From Phorcus lineatus (Eukaryota; Mollusca; Gastropoda; Trochida; Trochidae), in NCBI GenBank assembly GCA_921293015.1, contig OV121092.1, forward strand, positions 8,810,001 through 8,874,000: DNA of 64,000 bases. Reading direction: 5' to 3'. The notes beneath the pieces were generated by a model. That model was not told where the DNA came from. It did not search any database and saw only the letters and a list, made by a program, of their open reading frames with translations. Of this stretch, positions 24,011 through 37,400 are shown piece by piece; within the stretch, counting starts at the first letter, position 1, and every line of letters begins with the position of its first letter. A program made the position numbers and the translations under genes.

Positions 24011-27000
24011 CTCAGTGAAAGTTAACACATATGTTATAGTGGAACAAACACGTAATCTCTTACTTAAGTTCTTGGTTTCTTGCTGGCCTTAAGCTATCTT
24101 GATATTGACTCTTATCCAAATGATAAACTTTTTTGATACGACAGATTAACACGATGCAAAAATGTTAGCTATAGACGATTTGTTAAAATTTGTAGCAAAG
24201 AATCTGATAATCAAAAGATGATTTGATATCTTCCATATTTTAAAGAGAATTGAAAGTTTATCTTGTAGATTTAACAGACAAAGAAATGCCAAAGGAAAGT
24301 GAGCAAATATCGCAGTGTTACCAAAACATACAAATCGTTGTATTTGTCTTGAACTGATGATTGTGTGTTAAGATTGCAGATTTCAGATTGCATGTTTATC
24401 TTCATCAATTGTCAATATTTAAACGATTAGTGTTTTAACTTATCAGTGATGTGTTACAGCTGTCTCAAAGATATTAGATAAATAATTTTCATTATGACTC
24501 TTCAGCTTATATGGTTAATAACGTCCCACCTTTACAATCGTATGATGTCTTAGTGCTTGTATGTTGTGCGTATACACATTCTACACTTTCGAGTATTTTC
24601 TGAGTATCTCTATATACGTATCCTTAGACATTTAGACATTCTCATCGCCTTGAGCAAATTGCTTGGACAATATGTACTTGAAACGACTGATTTAACAACA
24701 AACATGGTTGACACAACTGACACCCGTTTCAACAATCTAATCTCTAAAATCTTCTAACGACTCTTTGCAAAATATGTCCTCAGTAAAACTTCAAGTACAA
24801 GAAAAAATATAGATTTCAAAAGTTGCTTTAATGTCTGTATTCCCCAATGTGAACTGTCAAAGTTAAAAACATTTGGTGCAATGGTTCATGATGTATCAAA
24901 TTGACAATACATGTAGTTTGAAAAGCTAAGTGTCATAGTGACCAAATCGACTTGTATTATCCATGATTTACCAAATTATATTGTCACAAATTTGGAGACA
25001 ATAGTAATGAATTATCATGAGTTTGAAAAGCGGTAAAAGTGTCATGGTGAAGTAGACGCCTTTTGATGAACTTTCTCGCTAACAAGTATTCGCAACCTAC
25101 GAAACTCCTTCCTGTCTGGAAACTGGTTTTATATTGCACAGCAATTTTCGTAATATTTTTCTAAAATTTCTTATTTGCCAACTCAAGTAAATGTCATGCA
25201 AGTTTCGAATAACACATTTAAGATTGTCAAAATGATGCAATTACTTCAATCCATGAGTGGGCCTTTGAAGCCCATGGTGTGCTGAAAACCATACACAAGC
25301 GGGATGGGCCTTTGAGGGTTAGTTTTGAAATTTGTGGTCGTCAAATGACGTGCGCAATTATAAGGAAATACTCCAAATGGCAAGTTAAGGAGTTTTTGTT
25401 CAGAACATGAAGTCTAAAAGGCGTTAGAAGCTTTCTTTGTTTGTCAGTTAAATTTTAACTGTGATTAAAAAACGTGTGTATAGAGGCCGTCACTCTTAAT
25501 TCTGCTAATTATCTAAATGCAAATGTCAATTAACTTTTCGTTTGGATTTATGTTCAGAATGTGTAGTATCTGTCATGTTTGAACAAGATTAACGTAATTC
25601 ATCTTGTTAGGAATACAGGTTACAGTAATTCATTATATCATCATGGTCAAATAAGTTGACACCTAGAAATGTTGTGTTTTCTTCCTGTTTTCTTTTTCAT
25701 TTTAATTTTTTATTCTTTGTAGTACTTGTATATGAAACCACACCTCCGTGTTAACAACAATGTTAATGAAAATACTGATTAAAGGTTTATTTTGATTAAA
25801 TCGAACCAACTGATACCGTGTTTTCAGTTTCAGTGGAATACGGATGTTTCTGTGCAAAACCAAAATCTAATTGCTTTGTAATATATAAATGACAAGTAGG
25901 CCTGTATGTATTGTTTTACAAAAATCGTTTTTATTTAAATATGTCATGACTTGAACGTTTGATATTTTTCGATAACTTTTGTAATTCAAACTTGCATTTC
26001 CCATCAACACCCTTAAAGTTATTTTAGATACGAGTAACAATCAAATTGATTGTTTTTTTGTTTGCTTTTCATGGAAAAAGTTATCTATTTCAATCTAACA
26101 TATCTATTTCTTATCGGAAATATATATCAAAAGGGAGATTAGTTTGATACAAAAGTCACTTTTTTGTCAATGCATTCTTACTCCTAAAACGTTTCAGATA
26201 TCTAAATATTGACAAATGGGGTTTTAGGTTAATCGAAAGGGGTTATTTTGCATTGTTAGTTTGACTCTCCTTAATCTAATTTTACATTTACCTTTACTGA
26301 ATTTCATGAATAAGATAAAAAAAACAAGGCTTAAATATTTAAATTGCTTATTGTTTTGTTAAGTTTCGTATGAGCATCTATCAATAATCGCTGAAAGTTT
26401 TTGATAGAAGTGACTGTAGGCAAGAGATACATCGAATCAAATGCTCCTTAGGCGTACGCCGGTTGTCAATAAAGTGACTCGCCGCTTTCGTCATTTCTGG
26501 CGGCGTATTCCGGATAGTTGGGTTACCAATCAAGCATAGCCTTAGATAGTTTGTTTCTATAACAATTATTTTCCTTTTATCTTACTGAAACTTTGCATGT
26601 TTATAACCCACCTACTCAAACGGAATCTTTTCGTAATTTCAAATTTCTGGACAAATATTTTCTATATTTCAATTGAATCAAGTTGATTTGGACTCCGTTC
26701 AAAGATAGGTTCAGTTCCGGAGCAGAACTCGAAAACTGTTTAGTGTGGGTTTTGGCCGGAAAGAGATCAAGGTATTAGTAAAACATAACAAGAAAACGTT
26801 TGAACTAGAATTGTTCTTTCGAATTGATAGTAAATATAGTACTAGTGAGTAAAGCCAAGACTATAATGCTCGCTTATTAAAGTGGGGGTTTTTTTCGAAG
26901 CAAAAACTAACCTGTACATCCACTAAAGGATTAATAATTTAGTATTGGCCACAGTTTTTCTTCTGTTAGGCTTATCTTAGTCAATTGATATTGATATCCA

Positions 27001-27264
27001 AATAAATCAAAGACATATATACGAGTTTTTTTTGTTGATAAGGATTAACGAACAACATTGATTCCTTAACTCCAGTGAGGTCCCCCAAGATCATGGGTTT
27101 CGTTTCCGGCTATTTAATTGATAATATTGCATTATTGGCGTATTATTGAGGGAATAAGCTTCACATATATTACAACAACAGATACGTAAGACCATGTTTC
27201 CAACTACTGACTATAAAAGTCCTGGATCGAAGTTACTTAAAGTATGTTATGCACGAATGAACAA
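24011..27264. other. AT-rich noncoding stretch with one local duplication
   Basis: No supported gene. A diverged local duplication of about 115 bp links about 24880-24945 (CATGTAGTTTGAAAAGCTAA, GTGTCATAGTG) with about 25015-25060 (CATGAGTTTGAAAAGCGG, GTGTCATGGTG). Confidence 0.45.
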
Positions 27265-27375
27265 CCCTTTTTCTATGGAACAAGGTTAGGCGTTGAAAGG
27301 TCTTTCTAAAACGTGTTGCTTCAAATCAAGGACACATGACATCTTCCCACAATCTGCCAAACGCTTCTGAGTTGA
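27265..27375 (+). repeat. Dispersed repeat, inverted partner at 53905-54035
   Basis: AAACGTGTTGCTTCAAATCA followed by GGACACATGACATCTTCCCA matches the reverse complement of 53935-53990 with few differences. The similarity extends on both sides. A weaker third relative (GCCACATGTTATCTTCCCAC) lies near 31020. Confidence 0.65.
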
Positions 27376-27959
27376 ACAATAAAACATGCCTTTAGCTAAA
27401 CAACCACTACGTCAGCAAATAGAACAAATCGATTTTGTGCATTATATGACGTTTCATCTTGCCAGAGGACGTCTTTGCTTTTAGGATTCAGTGAATCAAA
27501 CTTTTACATATATATTGGAAGAAGTGGCATGGAACTATCCCGTCGCCTGACTGTATACTTATCCATGTAAAACATTCACTTTGAGTCTGCTCTTAAGTGG
27601 CCATGGATCTGGCCGATCGCATTGCAATTTAACCCCTGACATATTGCATTTTCCCACGATCTCCGCTGATAACAAACGCAATAAGACATAAGACATCATC
27701 TAAACAGCACCTACGTCAAAATGAAAATCAACAATTATTGGATAATTCAACAAAATTAAGATAAGTTTTGAATCTCCACTTTTACAATACATATTTATAT
27801 AAATGTGTTTACTTACCGTGGGATAAACATTGGTGGAAGAAAGTATCGCATAAATCTTTTCACCGACATACTTATAACGTTTGGTACATTCATCATAAGC
27901 ATACTTTAAACTGTTTGTTAACATGTACGGTGAGGGGGTATTTAAAGGTTTCGCCTCTT
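27376..27959. other. AT-rich noncoding stretch
   Basis: Opposing short frames at 27700-27983 look random. I see no gene. Confidence 0.4.
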
Positions 27960-28262
27960 TTGAGAGTATTTCCCGGCAACTAGTGTTTCTGCAGAGAGAA
28001 AGCCTGCGACACTATTGTGGATGTGCAGTGTGCAGTGAAACCTGCAAGCACCGGCTGAAACTAGCAACCAGAGGTCCTATGTTCAAATCCGACCAGGGGC
28101 TCGTCAACTTTGTCTGCGGTGAAGAACTGTTCTACTTACAGTAAGGTTCGGGCTTGTTCCAGCCGATACGCCACAATAGTGCTTCGGGCTTCCTAAGTGC
28201 AATATTTCTTGCAGCCGTCAAAAAAATGAAATACTCCTGAAACCCCAAATCACCTCACCTCA
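27960..28262 (+). mobile_element. tRNA-related SINE, composite copy
   Basis: It contains a B-box-like GTTCAAATCCGACC (28081-28094), the family segment TTTGTCTGCGGTGAAGAACTGTTC (also seen near 30452) and the 3' tail AACCCCAAATCACCTCACC. The flanks of the tRNA-like part are themselves an inverted pair: GCCTGCGACACTATTGTGG near 27998 against the complement of CACAATAGTGCTTCGGGC near 28170. The copy is therefore either nested or built with an internal hairpin. Confidence 0.65.
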
Positions 28263-29794
28263 CTGTAACACTGCGGATGTTGAATAGGAGAAGCAATTTT
28301 TACAATATAGTTTGGCTTAGACAAGAAATTAATGGTCTATTTATTACCTAACTTATGAAATCGAGGATTTTCACGCTAACAAGTTACGCTGATACAAAGA
28401 CTCGCAACCTGTCGTCGTTCTTTACCTTTCGGGAATATGGCAATATGCCTGCTTCAATGTTCCGATAAATTCCTACATCCTGGAATGATTTGTGAAAAGT
28501 TTTTGATGGTAGCAATTAATTTTTTAGGATTATGTTACGAGCAGCAGTGTGATTTACTCATTTATGAAATGAAAACAGGCTCAAGATAGGTTGTTGAATT
28601 TGTAAACATTTAACAGCTGAAATCTTTATGGCTGCATTTCATTGTACCATTTCAAGGTAGGGTAAAAAAAGGAGCTAATGTCATTTACAGGTTCACTAAA
28701 GGTGGATAAAGTTAGAATTAATACCAAAGCTAGGGCATGTGATGGAAATTGATTATATGTAGTTACAAATGCAAATATTTCATTACAGACCTACTATTAA
28801 CACTTTCACATTGCATGACCTTGGGGTACTCCCTTTACAAGACCTGGAACAAAGATATTTTCTCTTCGCTGCATGTCAAAAGCGTCTTTGCCTCCAATTT
28901 ACCTTTTCACCTTAGGGTTAGATTTAAATCACACTCATATTTGACAAGTCCCATGTAATAGTGTAAGCATGAATAGGGAAGCCTTGGTCTACAAAGACTT
29001 CTATAGTTGCATGCTAGAAGGTGAAAATTCCTTCTCTGAAATTATTGATTATTTTTATTTGAAAACTGTTCTTGGGTCCTATAGAAGATATCAGGAGACA
29101 CGTGTCTATTCTGAAAAGAAATCGAAATTGTTAATGTAATTTGTCGAAAGTTCTTCAAACTTAAGTCCTCTTTTGAATTTTTACATGACAAATGAACATC
29201 ATTTCTGGAACCCAGACTGTACCTTACTGATGACAGATGTTTTTCAAGCTGGGATAAACTCTTTGGGTAGACGAGAGACTGTTTCCATGCTTTCTTTATT
29301 CGTTTTGATTCAGGAATTATAACCATATTTAGACCTTAGTGTACAAAGACTCAGATCAAAGATGTTGTATCTGAAATGAACATATGTACTTGCAAAACAT
29401 GTCAGTCTTTATGCTACTAATAAATGGAACTATAATAGAAAAAAGATAATGAATTCGACGAGGTATAAAAAAAATACATAAAAAACTTTAACTTTAACTA
29501 CCTACATGCGAAAGCTTTATGTCAATACTTTAACCCGTTTTGTTTAAACATATTTTATTCACAGAAGTGAAATGGATTAGGCACAAGTTGTCCAACTTAT
29601 CAAGCCCTCTCCATAATAGTTACAGTTCACATTTGCATTATGTATACAGTCAGATTAAACAATATAATACAAAATATACAGAATATAAAGAGAGAATAAG
29701 GAAATTTTGGTTAAAAGGCACACCTAAATCTCTTTGTTTCTTGAATATACACTTGTACATATTTTTCATACCCTTTGTTCGCTATCTTCAACCG
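28263..29794. other. AT-rich noncoding stretch
   Basis: No supported gene; frames of 69-107 codons show no domain. The frame starting at 29540 runs into the SINE tail below, which argues against it being real. Confidence 0.45.
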
Positions 29795-29925
29795 ATACTA
29801 GCAGGTTTCACCGCAATGCATTGCCACTGGAGTGTTGCGGGCTTTAAAGTATTAAAGTCCTGATAAAAGTGAAGTAATTTTGAAAGCGGCGTTAAAACCC
29901 CAAATCACCTCACCTTACATTGCCC
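29795..29925 (+). mobile_element. SINE 3' tail fragment
   Basis: GCAATGCATTGCCACTGGAG and GTGTTGCGGGCTTTAAAG precede AAGCGGCGTTAAAACCCCAA and ATCACCTCACC. This is the same tail as in the copy ending at 28262. Only the 3' part is recognisable. Confidence 0.6.
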
Positions 29926-30369
29926 TTTGACTACACACAATCAAAGTGTTTTAGATGATATTTTAGATGAGCTTTAACCTTCCATCCCCATATCGTAATA
30001 AAATATATAAACAGAAATGGAACAATAATGAAGTTTAAGACGTTGCAAATTCTTTTAAATTAGTAAGCATTGAAGAGCAGATTGAAAGGAGTTCTAATGA
30101 TTGCCACATGTTTAATACCAGACTGAATGCAAGTAGACAGTCTAGATTGGAACCATACTGACTTCATGATGTAGAGATTCCAAACTTTGTGAGGGGTCTT
30201 CTCTCGAGATAGGTGACTTGATGATAGGTTGGCAACATTCTGTCTTTCTTTGAACATAATGTGTGCCTGTTCACATTTCTGGAATGAAAAATGCGATAGT
30301 CAGAACGTGCATACATACACACACGCACGAGGGTGAAGATTGAACGTTGATCGCAATCTGACCAGGGGA

Positions 30370-30490
30370 AGGGATAGTGCAATGGTTAGTACGGTCGGCT
30401 TAAGATCAAGAGGTCTGGGGTTCGAATCCCCTCAATGGCGCTGCAACTGTGTCTGCAGTAGCGAACTGTTCTTGAAAGGTTTGGGTATAG
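30370..30490 (+). mobile_element. tRNA-derived SINE head with A and B boxes
   Basis: The A box is TAGTGCAATGG (30375-30385, fits TRGYNNANNNG) and the B box is GGTTCGAATCCC (30419-30430), flanked by a perfect GGGG/CCCC T-arm stem. The 3' side of the acceptor stem does not pair with the 5' side. The sequence continues into the SINE body word CTGCAGTAGCGAACTGTTCTT shared with 28115, so this is a SINE and not a functional tRNA gene. A Pol III internal promoter is plausible. Confidence 0.75.
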
Positions 30491-30624
30491 GTATACTGAC
30501 TTGATGACAAAATGATTGCAACATATTGTCTTTCTAAGAATATATTGAACGTTCCGGATAAAGGTACATGTACGACTAAATACAATTATTTTAATAGTCA
30601 TTACAACAATTCCTAAGCGTTTCA

Positions 30625-30770
30625 TTCATTCACCAATTGACCCAATACCTTGATCTTGATATTATGGTTTGTGTACTTATCCAACCATAGCTAACATGCT
30701 CCTGGTACCAAGCCGGTCGATGTTATCATATCTAACCGAATCATTGCCTATATCTTTCTTTTCGATCATC
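30625..30770 (+). mobile_element. SINE-like retroposon relic, copy 4
   Basis: It retains CACCAATTGACCCAATACCT, TATGGTTTGTGTACTT, CTAACATGCTCCTGGTA and GGTCGATG in the order seen at 1669 and 6452. It is truncated and strongly diverged, and lacks the CCCCAACTCACTC tail. Confidence 0.5.
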
Positions 30771-31216
30771 CCTACAATAAACACTGAGGGCAGTGAAGAC
30801 AACACAATTGTATCAAGTGTGATAAATAAATGATCTGATATCGATTGAATGCACCATTTGTGATTTCATCCATGAACAGTGATAGTTTCCATCATAGTGT
30901 TCAAGTATTCTATCGACGACTAAATACGGTCACTCGCGTTGAAACAATCGTTTTTAGGCAAAAGTGATATGTCACCGCTTATGATTAACCATATGGGTAA
31001 TAAAAGGTAATATGATCCTTGCCACATGTTATCTTCCCACAAACTGTTTACAGCAAACTACCCAAAACAACTCCACCTAAACAACGTACAGCATTCCCCA
31101 CACAAACGCTACCTTTGATCTTATTATCAAGTGAATGATTTATGACACTACATTTTATAATAAATAATTAGAATTATTAATTTCTAGATTTTTAACTCAA
31201 TGCTGAAGATATCTTT

Positions 31217-31530
31217 TTTCCACCGCACTACATATTTTGACATTGAATTTAAGCATAATTTGATAATATTAACATCTTGTTGCTCTGAAAATGAATTACA
31301 AAAGCTTGGTCATATTGATTTTTTTAACGCTTGGACGTAAAAAGCATATTTCAAACAATATTTGTTTCCACAGGACTTCATATTTTGACACTCAAGTTAA
31401 GCAAATTTCAATAACGTTGATATCTTGAGCACCTGAAAATGACCTCGGTTGACAATTGACAAAAGCCTTGGCATATGGATTTTTCTAAACGCTTGAATGT
31501 CAAAAAAATATTTCCATACAATATACCCTT
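31217..31530 (+). repeat. Diverged tandem duplication, about 158-bp period
   Basis: Unit 1 from 31217 (TTTCCACCGCACTACATATT) and unit 2 from 31375 (TTTCCACAGGACTTCATATT) share TTGACA..., TAAGCA, CTGAAAATGA, CAAAAGC.TGG and ACGCTTG in order. Confidence 0.7.
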
Positions 31531-31674
31531 TAATCTAGCGAAACAGTTACATTCAACAAACATGTGCCACAGGAATCATTGATCATTGATCTATGAAAAA
31601 GTTTCAGTTCATTTTTCCAAATCTATTTCTGGACATTTTGATTTTGAAATTGTTTTTTCATAAGCATTAAAGGG

Positions 31675-31775
31675 GTGGGAAAGCGCACTGGTTAGCACGT
31701 TCGGCTGCGAATCAAGAAGTTCTGGGTTCGAGTACCGTTAGGGGCTTGACACTGCATTAAGAGTTGGGTGCAATG
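31675..31775 (+). mobile_element. tRNA-derived SINE head, second copy
   Basis: The D-arm-like GCACTGGTTAGCACG and the B box GGGTTCGAGTACC (31724-31736) surround an anticodon-arm-like segment. They are followed by AGGGGCTTGACACTGC, like the AGGGGCTCGTCAACTT of the copy near 28095. It cannot form a closed tRNA acceptor stem. The 3' tail is not recognised. Confidence 0.6.
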
Positions 31776-34320
31776 ATGCACTGATACACTGAATTTCAGC
31801 GCAGTATCACCGATGGTTGAAATGCGTACATCGATTTTCTCCTTTTCGAAATATACTATGAATTTTATTTATTTTAATAGACAGTTTTCAATGAATTTAC
31901 ATGCATTCGGAAACTGATTGAGACGACATATGGAATATTTGTTTTATTAAAATTGCATAAATTGAACGAATCATGAAACAAAACCTGCGAATCTCGGGGA
32001 AAGTTTATGAGAATTTTATTGAAAAAGCATGAAGACTGTAGTGTGCAAATTTGAAAGAAAACGTGTGTTCCATACTGGGATTCTCACACTGATTTGCTCT
32101 TTGGTCAACAAAGTAGTCTGAATAAAAGAGTTGAACGGGTGTATCATTCCAGGTCCCTGAATCATTGACGATATTGATTTTCTTTTCCTTATATTCTTAG
32201 TTCAGAATATAAGCGATAAGCAAAATTTTAGTCATCACATGTCAAGCTACAAAATATAGAGACTACATAGTTTTAATGACAATGCTATCTAATATCATGA
32301 CCTTTATTGTCAAGCACTCGAACAAAACAATATATCAAAGTCGTGATATTATCAAGTTATTAGGCACTGACTGGTCAATGGAACAAAGCCAATCGTTAGC
32401 TTTATATTTATATTGACACGTATTTTTTATTGTAATAATGGAATATATCTCCATGCATCGCTATTTTTATTGTAATAGACACTCGAAAAAATAAACAGTT
32501 TTCAGTCCTGTCAGTGAAGAGTATTTCCTGTATCAAATAATCCACTTCTTTAATGAAAGCTCTTTTCCTCCGTTTACAAAATGACAACTGCCATCTCCAC
32601 ATATGTCAGTCATGTTACAGAGTAAAGCATGTTTCAGAAATTGTAATGAAAAGAGAAAATACTTTATATACATTCAGAAACATCTAACCTATTTCATAAG
32701 GAATGAATGCCTGTCATAGAAACAAATCATGAGAAATTTAAATGAACAAACATACTTAAAATACAGTGAAATGTTTAAATTGAAAGTGTTAGTAGTGGAT
32801 ACATAAATTGCAAAATCCAATGGCAACAAATGACGTATTTGGGATTATTTTCATAACCAATTTAAGTATAAGAATCCTAACAATATCATTTATTTATTTT
32901 ACTTAATTATAACCAGATACGATTTCTCTCAATTCAAGGAATTTTTTTATCTTTTCATTATAATCAATTTCTAGTTTTGTTTTTTTAGGCTCTATTTTGC
33001 GTACGTATTTTTTTCTCCTCAGCCGGTTAAAATTTATGAGGATTCTTTTTTTCTTATGTCATCGATGTTTTAGTGAAAAAGACCGTTGAGAACACAATAT
33101 ACTGTTTTCCCTTATTATTTTTGTTATTACATAAGAGTTAAGCTTTATTTCACATATCCTTTGTTAGGAGATTGTTGACTTAATTTTTTAAAACAAAGTA
33201 TCTTCAATGTAAAATACCAAGCAGTTGATAGACAAAAAGCTAAAAAACGACAATAAAAATCAATTAAAAAAACATCTGACCTTGATAATCTCAGTTGAAC
33301 CAGCTATCTTATTTTAGAATTAAAAACATTTGTGTAATCCATTTTGAATTATTTGGAATTACTAAAGAACCCTGAATTCACTAAGATATTTTTTTCATGA
33401 AGTAGATATCATATTTGTTAGTTTATGTTTGCAGAGACACAGTTTACCTTGAAAAAGTGTTTCATAAAGATATGTTTCAAGGTTGTTCACAACAAAAATC
33501 GCAGGTAATATGACCTTCACCTAAGTGTACTGTTAATAAAAATATGTTGCAAAATTTAGGTCACAACCCTACAAACGAAGAATCACCAATGCTTTTTAAA
33601 AAACGGCATCATTTGAAAAAAGAGAGTATTAACCTATGTCCGTATCATCAATATCAGATATTAGGAGTGGGAGGCTCGCATAATTCAAATTCTTTACTTT
33701 CAAATTATAAAGTCTGACAATTATGAAATGATCAGTTTGTTGACAAAACGATTTAATCGTTGATCAATATTTTATCTAGAAGCATGCATAGTTATATTTA
33801 TATAGTACGAAATACATGCAAAAAAAATTACAAAGCTTAAATCCGTGAACATATTTCAAGGTTTCTGAATGCATTGTAAAACATGTTAAAAGTGTTTCTG
33901 AAAGGCTAAATAAGCCCTGATCTTATCGAAAATGTTGAAAATAATGTATGAATGGCGGCGGTACTTGTATTTGATTAGGAATATATTTGCAATGAATCAA
34001 GTGTGGTTAAATTTGTTGTCTCTACAAAATCCAAAATTTTCAAAATACATGCATGAGCAGACGAAGAAGTCCCTTGAGAGATAAAGACGTGTAGGCGAAT
34101 ATTAACAGGTAGCATCATCAATTAATGGTTAGTCCAGTGGAATAAAGACAGCCGTTAGAGGGATTAAAGTTTTCTAGATATGGGCAAGTCGATATGCATG
34201 CAAGCTGTTGTATTTACTTTAAAGATTGCTCCTAAGATATTATGATAGCAAACAGTTGACACTACATCAAAATGTTTATTCCGTTGTCTAACTGTTCTAT
34301 ATCAATATGTTAAACTGCAT
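31776..34320. other. AT-rich noncoding stretch
   Basis: No supported gene, and no repeats that I can define. Confidence 0.45.
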
Positions 34321-34490
34321 AACCATCACATGGTGATGGTTATTTGATCTGTATGGAGAGTGAAAAGACTCCAAAAAGTAAAATAAAATTGCATTTGGTG
34401 CATATCTGAAAATAATTTGATCTGTAAGGAGAGTTATAATACTCAAAACAGGAAAACAGGAGACACATTAGTGCATATTTGACAAGAATT
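34321..34490 (+). repeat. Small hairpin followed by a diverged tandem pair
   Basis: AACCATCACATGGTGATGGTT (34321-34341) is a perfect 9-bp hairpin with a 3-base loop. Directly after it, TTTGATCTGTATGGAGAGTG...GTGCATATCTGA and TTTGATCTGTAAGGAGAGTT...GTGCATATTTGA form a tandem pair with a period near 75-80 bp. Confidence 0.65.
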
Positions 34491-37400
34491 TGAACTGACT
34501 GTTAATTAGAGTACAATAAAACCAGTGTTTAACTAGTTCATCAAACAAACTTGAATTTGTCATTTCTTACCGTAACCAAAACCTTATATTTTGCAGACAA
34601 AATTTTGATTCATTATTTAACCAGGCTTTCATGAATTTAACAATACAATTACACACGCAGTTCCCAATATTTCAAAACAGGGGCGATAACTCACCTCTGT
34701 TATCGAATATCCTCTGCAAGCAAAAGAAGTTCGCTTCATATTTTTCTCTCACAGGACGATGACACAAGTGACACGGATAAAGCAATCCTAATTCTGCTTA
34801 CTGATTAACACTTTTTCAAAATGATTATAAAATAAACAAAAGTTTGAAATTGACGCATTTTAGGCTGAAGCTGTTTACAATTATTTAAAATTGGCGTTTC
34901 CGAAAAATTATATCATGTGGGCTGTTTCACTGCTTGTATATGAGTCCAACATGCCTAAAAACGCTTTTGTTTTTAAAGAAAGCAGTCCTTGGGTTATAAT
35001 AACAGAAGACCAGACAGGATCGAATCACTCTTTGCTCTAATGTTTTTGTCCACAAAATGATCAAAGCTAGGGCAAAAGGCTATAGTGATTTCGACCAAAA
35101 GGAGTCTAACAATCATAAAGCTCTTCTGCGAAGGAGATAAAGTCTGTCATATCTGTCTGATCGCAGACAAGTTGTAATTTGTGTTGCCTGATTGATCAAT
35201 AAACGTCTGGTTTGTGTCAAAGATGTTCTCAGGCTGAAAATACCAAATAGACATTTTCCAAAATATTATTTCTTTATATTATAATATATCATGAAAACGT
35301 CTTCTTCTTTCCTTTGAAAATGAAGTGCTTGGGAAAATGTATTTGATAGGCTTTCAGAAGGTTTGATCAGTTTAAGGATATATCTTATGTTCCAAAATAC
35401 CATTGAGACATTCTTTATATAGAATAATGTTATCAAGCGTTGAGTTCTGTACATACAGGGAATGTGTTAAGAAAATTACTATGCAACTGGTTGTGAGGAT
35501 ATTTTCATTATGAATTGAAGATTTTTGTTCTTAACAAATTACTAAAATCATTATTAGCATAATTTGCCACCGACCCCATGAAGTTCCAAATTGAGCAGAG
35601 CAATTCTGATCCACGACAATCTTTCCCTCTCAGGAATGGTAATTTAGAGTTCCATTAACGTATTGAAGTTGAGTAAAATAAGTTAACCTTAATCCGAAAT
35701 AGGTCATTGTAAAGAATAGCAAGAACATAACAAAAATTGATTTGTTCACAATTCGAACTACTGTGATTATAGCATTAAGTTCATTTCATCGCCAAAGTGA
35801 CCTAGTAAGTTGGAATGGTGTACATTATCTTTTCCTTATGTTCATCAACTGATTTCTCTTCGGGTAAGTCTAAAAAATAATGATTCCTTAATGAACCTAT
35901 TGTCAATTCAGTTCAAAAGCAAGATCACTGCAGTGAATCATATAGTTCGACCGAATAATGATTAACCACGACAATTTTGTTAGTATTCATTTCTGAATCA
36001 TATTCTCTCGAGCGGTATATACATTATAGACAAAATGCCAGTTTGTCCTTGATAATACCAAAGATCTTAACGGAAGCACAACATGTCTTGGAAGGCAATT
36101 TGTTGGTTAGGTATCATGCAGTTATCAATTAGAAGAGAATATTGGCCGCTTCTCCACAAAGTCTGGATTGCCGTACTAATTATGTCAGTCTGCTTTCTCT
36201 CTAGGATATCTCCTCAAACAAAATCTAACTAAATAGGAACTTTGAAAAACTAGAGTTAACCTGACCTTGCCTAATCATGTAAAGAAACTATTAACTTCAT
36301 TATTTATTTAGATTTGAAATGTGACATTTTAAAAAATATCCTTGGTACCTCAAGGAAGTATTTCAAACGGAATACAATGCAAAATAACGTTTTTAAATAA
36401 TTGAAACCTTTCCTTTCATTGCTGAAATGACCATAAAAAAACTTTAAAAAACTAATTCAGATTTAATGGTAAATATCATGTAGAAAGAAGCAACTTCACC
36501 AATGAGAAAATGGGAAAATGTATTACATGTAATTCATATTCATTTAATTACAGACAATAAGATAAAGTTTTTACTTAAGAATACTAATCATTAGTGTTTT
36601 CCGTATTTCGTAATGTCATTAATTAGAATCTAGAAAATTCGCCAACTGCTTTGATTAAGAAAGTTGAACACAAATAATAGATATATACAAAATATATGCT
36701 GTGTGTCAATATTGAAATGGACATTTTCATAAATTTATATGCATAGTTTAAGACCGGAGGACATATCCGATGCATACATGTTAGAGAGTCATATGATATG
36801 ACATTTAATCAATGTTATCCTGTATAGGAACTCTCAACAAATAGTGTGATGAGTCCACTCATATTTCATATAGGTAATATTACACCTGAATAACTTTGTA
36901 ATTGTTTTAGCTTTGTTTTCCCCGATAATGTTTTCTCATACCCTTAATCATGGTCACAAGTGAACTAGGAAAATAGGAGTGACTAAAAAAATTAATGGAA
37001 TTGAAACTATTGAAGGTTTTTTGTAAAAATTAAACAAAATTGTTATCTGTGATATGAAATCGAGTTCAAAGTTATGTCTCCCTATGGATTTCCACTGTCA
37101 TCATTTTCCTCATTATCATAAATCTTGTCATTTCAAAGATCTTTATTAATAATGTCCCGATTTTAAAAGCAGACATTCACCCATGAGAACTATCCATGTG
37201 TGTCGACGGTTTGATAACGACAGCAGATAGCTGTATATTTATCGATTATCGAATAATTTTTGTTGATTTTTTGTAAATTACCCTCATTTATCAGATCAAT
37301 GAGATTTGCAGTATGACAACCGTTTTATCAGGGAATTTTATGTAGATGAAATGGGATATCATTAGCAAACGACACTCAGTGGACCTGATTGATTGTTTCA

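Noticed and set aside
26453..26462. Perfect palindrome GGCGTACGCC
   Set aside because: It is too short and isolated to support any functional claim.
29540..29863. 107-codon frame
   Set aside because: Its 3' part overlaps a SINE tail and the upstream part shows no domain.
30375..30447. Possible functional tRNA gene
   Set aside because: A and B boxes and the T-arm are good, but the acceptor stem cannot close and the sequence runs on into a SINE body.
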